A stretch of 36,196 nucleotides of DNA from Psittacicella hinzii (lineage in GTDB: Bacteria; Pseudomonadota; Gammaproteobacteria; Enterobacterales; Psittacicellaceae), in the NCBI RefSeq assembly GCF_003585935.1, contig NZ_NRJG01000018.1, positions 1-36,196 of the forward strand, written 5' to 3'. A program made the position numbers and the translations under genes. The stretch's first letter is position 1; the number at the start of each line of letters is the position of its first letter. Below the pieces are notes generated by a model that saw only the letters and a list, made by a program, of their open reading frames with translations, had not been told where the DNA came from and did not search any database. Positions 34,336-36,196 of the stretch are shown here, piece after piece.

Positions 34336-34818
34336 ATGACAGTTAAAGGGTTAGAGCATTTATTAACCGTAGGGCAAGATTTTCCAGCATTTAGCCTAGA
34401 AGCTAATGATGGTAAAACTTATACTAATCACACATTTAAGCAAATGTACTTAGTATACTTTTATCCCCGTGCTATGACTCCAGGTTGTACAGCACAAGCT
34501 TGTAGTTTAGAGCAAGCTGTAAGCACAGGCTTAACGTTACCTATTTTAGGTGTTAGTCCTGATACAGTTGATAAACAAAGTAAATTTGCTGCTAAATATA
34601 ATTTAACTTTCCCATTGTTAGCAGATACAGAATTATCTCTAGCTAAAGCTTGTGGAGTATGGGGACCAAAGACCTTTATGGGAATTACTAAAGAGGGTTT
34701 ACACCGTATTGCCTTTTTAGTAAGTACTGAAGGTAAAATTCTTGAAGTGTTTACCAAAATTAAAACTAAAGAATTTGCGACACAAGTAAATGAAGTTTTA
34801 GCAAAATTAGATAAATAA
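34336..34818 (+). CDS. bcp: Thioredoxin-dependent thiol peroxidase (bacterioferritin comigratory protein)
   Basis: A 160-residue peroxiredoxin of the Bcp/PrxQ class that reduces hydrogen and organic peroxides using thioredoxin. The active-site block YFYPRAMTPGCTAQACSLEQ holds peroxidatic C50 and resolving C55, five residues apart as in E. coli Bcp. LGVSPDTVDKQSKFAAKYNL and FPLLADTE are conserved. GVWGPKTFMGITKEGLHRIA follows the Bcp pattern. AAGGA precedes the ATG. It is close to perM and hda in E. coli too. It probably has its own promoter and shares a terminator with the convergent arsR-type gene. Confidence 0.96.
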   Translation: MTVKGLEHLLTVGQDFPAFSLEANDGKTYTNHTFKQMYLVYFYPRAMTPGCTAQACSLEQAVSTGLTLPILGVSPDTVDKQSKFAAKYNLTFPLLADTELSLAKACGVWGPKTFMGITKEGLHRIAFLVSTEGKILEVFTKIKTKEFATQVNEVLAKLDK

Positions 34819-34867
34819 TAAATCGATAATAAGATAATACTTATGGGTTGTATAGCTATAAACGGCA

Positions 34868-34909
34868 AAAGTCCAGAATTCTAAACACTTATTTAGAATT
34901 CTGGACTTT
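34868..34909. terminator. Bidirectional terminator between bcp and the ArsR-family gene
   Basis: An 18-bp perfect stem (34868-34885 with 34892-34909, core GTCCAGAATTC/GAATTCTGGAC), loop CACTTA, between convergent genes. Confidence 0.85.
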
Positions 34910-34948
34910 GCGTATCTAGAAATTACAAAATAGTAGTTTCTACTGTTA

Positions 34949-35290
34949 TTATTTAGTAGTATTACCAAAACGTGCACGATTCTCGTAAGCAGGATGGGCT
35001 TTAAAACGAGTAGCCGGACGAATTAATTGTTGTGCCGCGAAGCTATTGTACTCTTCCATTAATTCCACATTAAGAGTGAAAAACTGCCAACGACCTTCTT
35101 TGCGAGATAAAAGGATATTTGCATGACGTAACACTTTAATGTGTTGTGACATAGTTGGTTGAGAGATATTAAAAACTTCAAGTAATCTTTGTGCACATTG
35201 CTCACCGTTTTGTGCGATTTGCGCTACGATTTTTAAACGGTTTTCATTTGAAAGAGCGGCACTGATATCACTATATTGATTTAAATCCAT
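34949..35290 (-). CDS. ArsR-family transcriptional regulator
   Basis: A 113-residue winged-helix repressor. SAALSNENRLKIVAQI, then the recognition helix region ISQPTMSQHIKVLRHANILL and the wing SRKEGRWQFFTLN are typical of ArsR/SmtB. The ELCVCDL metal box of arsenic/cadmium sensors is not conserved; a single cysteine (GEQCAQRL) remains, so the ligand may not be a metal. The frame is open to ATG 35320, adding ten residues, but ATG 35290 fits the family N-terminus, and the earlier start overlaps the inverted repeat at 35319-35363, which looks like an operator. AAAGG lies upstream of 35290. No target genes are adjacent in the window. Confidence 0.88.
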   Translation of the reverse strand: MDLNQYSDISAALSNENRLKIVAQIAQNGEQCAQRLLEVFNISQPTMSQHIKVLRHANILLSRKEGRWQFFTLNVELMEEYNSFAAQQLIRPATRFKAHPAYENRARFGNTTK

Positions 35291-35318
35291 TAGCCTTAAA
35301 CCTTTAAAATTTCTATAC

Positions 35319-35363
35319 ATATTGCCATTGTTAGTTTTCTAAACTATTCCCTCATGGCAATAT
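35319..35363. promoter_or_regulatory. Candidate operator upstream of the ArsR-family gene
   Basis: ATATTGCCAT (35319-35328) and its exact reverse complement ATGGCAATAT (35354-35363) are separated by 25 bp and lie 29-73 bp before the preferred start. ArsR proteins commonly autorepress by binding AT-rich inverted repeats. Confidence 0.5.
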
Positions 35364-36196
35364 ATACTGCTTGTTATACTTTTAACCTTACCTGTTTTCT
35401 ATACCTTATTTAACCAAGCTATAGTCAACCTCATATTACATAGCAAGGTTAAGTGTCTAGAACTAGGAGCATTGCTCAAAGTTTAGGTATTTAAGGTATA
35501 TGAACATAAGGTTCACTCAAAATAAAGTTTAATTGACGAACAACATTAATTGTCCATCTATACTCTTGAACTATCGATGGCAAATTAATAAATGTTGTTA
35601 TATAGGGGTATGTGCTTAATTTGCAACTACTTAAGGTTTGTCACTAATGACCATGTATTAATGTTAATCATTCAAGACTAACTCTTAAGTAATACGAATT
35701 GTTCTTTGAAAAGTTTGCGGTAAAAAATTATAAAAAGCAAAATATTGAAGTATAGATATATTTATTTTAACTCAAAAACTAAGCCATAGGTGATGAAAAT
35801 TAATCCTATTCTTTTCAGATGCTTACCAATTTCATCACAGTATTTCTGCATATTAATGACTTTATCATTGCTTTAACTTATTCATTACTTATCATTGCTA
35901 GTTGCTAGTAATTTCTCTCTGTATTAAGGTATATAACAGCTAGGATGATAGCAGCTAGTATAGTTATCAGTTTAAAATTGGTTTAGTTATTTATATACTT
36001 CCCTTAAGTTTAAACGAAGTGTATTGTAGAGTTCTAAATATAATCTTTTATCCTAAACTAGTTAATTTGCCGAGAAAATTCTATCTAAAATTAAATTTAG
36101 ACATGTGAATTTTAACTAAGGTCAATTAACTAATATAGTTATAGCTATGAAACTTATTTTTTAAAGTTTTTAATTTAAGATTTTTACAACTTTTTG
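35364..36196. other. Gene-free AT-rich end of the window
   Basis: No reading frame with family features, tRNA, rRNA or strong hairpin is seen on either strand. Short AGCTAG and TATAGTTAT motifs recur near 35938-35970 and 36130-36150. The control region of a gene beyond the window is likely. Confidence 0.6.

Overview
The window looks like a piece of an AT-rich gammaproteobacterial chromosome. The proteins closely resemble the Escherichia coli/Haemophilus forms of TpiA, KdsA, CysK, CysE, GroEL, TrmB, SuhB and Bcp. A KDO-synthesis gene and outer-membrane barrels show a Gram-negative envelope. The low GC, sialic-acid kinase and lipooligosaccharide-type glycosyltransferases fit the Pasteurellales or a relative such as Psittacicella; that placement is inference. 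There are no phage, plasmid, insertion-sequence, CRISPR, rRNA or tRNA signatures. The novelty lies in altered core genes, candidate RNA structures and many tandem repeats.

Layout. 1-3.2 kb: two paralogous LysR regulators on the minus strand, then a divergent flavodoxin-fold oxidoreductase gene broken by an in-frame TAG. 3.2-6.3 kb: a YjiH-type membrane protein and tpiA. 6.5-10.8 kb: sapB-sapC-sapD-sapF without sapA; both ATPases have lost canonical catalytic residues. 10.9-13.9 kb: a D-2-hydroxyacid dehydrogenase, kdsA and a DeoR-family regulator. 13.9-15.3 kb: a 1.4 kb gene-poor stretch with a complex nested inverted-repeat element (about 14025-14278), a candidate structured RNA, and a 16-bp degenerate tandem repeat. 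15.3-19.5 kb: nanK, suhB, and the divergent cysE/cysK pair of cysteine synthesis. 19.9-23.5 kb: a three-gene glycosyltransferase operon, probably for surface glycan or LOS. 24.0-25.3 kb: two small outer-membrane beta-barrels. 25.6-27.6 kb: groES-groEL. 27.7-28.4 kb: trmB. 28.7-34.8 kb: perM, an Hda-like gene, an unknown membrane-anchored protein and bcp; perM, hda and bcp also lie in the same chromosomal neighbourhood in E. coli. 34.9-35.3 kb: an ArsR-family regulator, followed by about 0.9 kb without a recognisable gene.

Genome-scale habits. Convergent gene pairs are separated by strong, apparently bidirectional hairpin terminators. Several genes have long inverted repeats in their leaders. 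Most larger intergenic gaps carry degenerate tandem repeats of unrelated unit sequence (10, 16, about 22, 27, 31-33 and 32 bp). The same tendency appears inside the hda-like gene (12-bp and 15-bp repeats), whose product carries a roughly 670-residue low-complexity tail on a degenerate Hda AAA+ domain.
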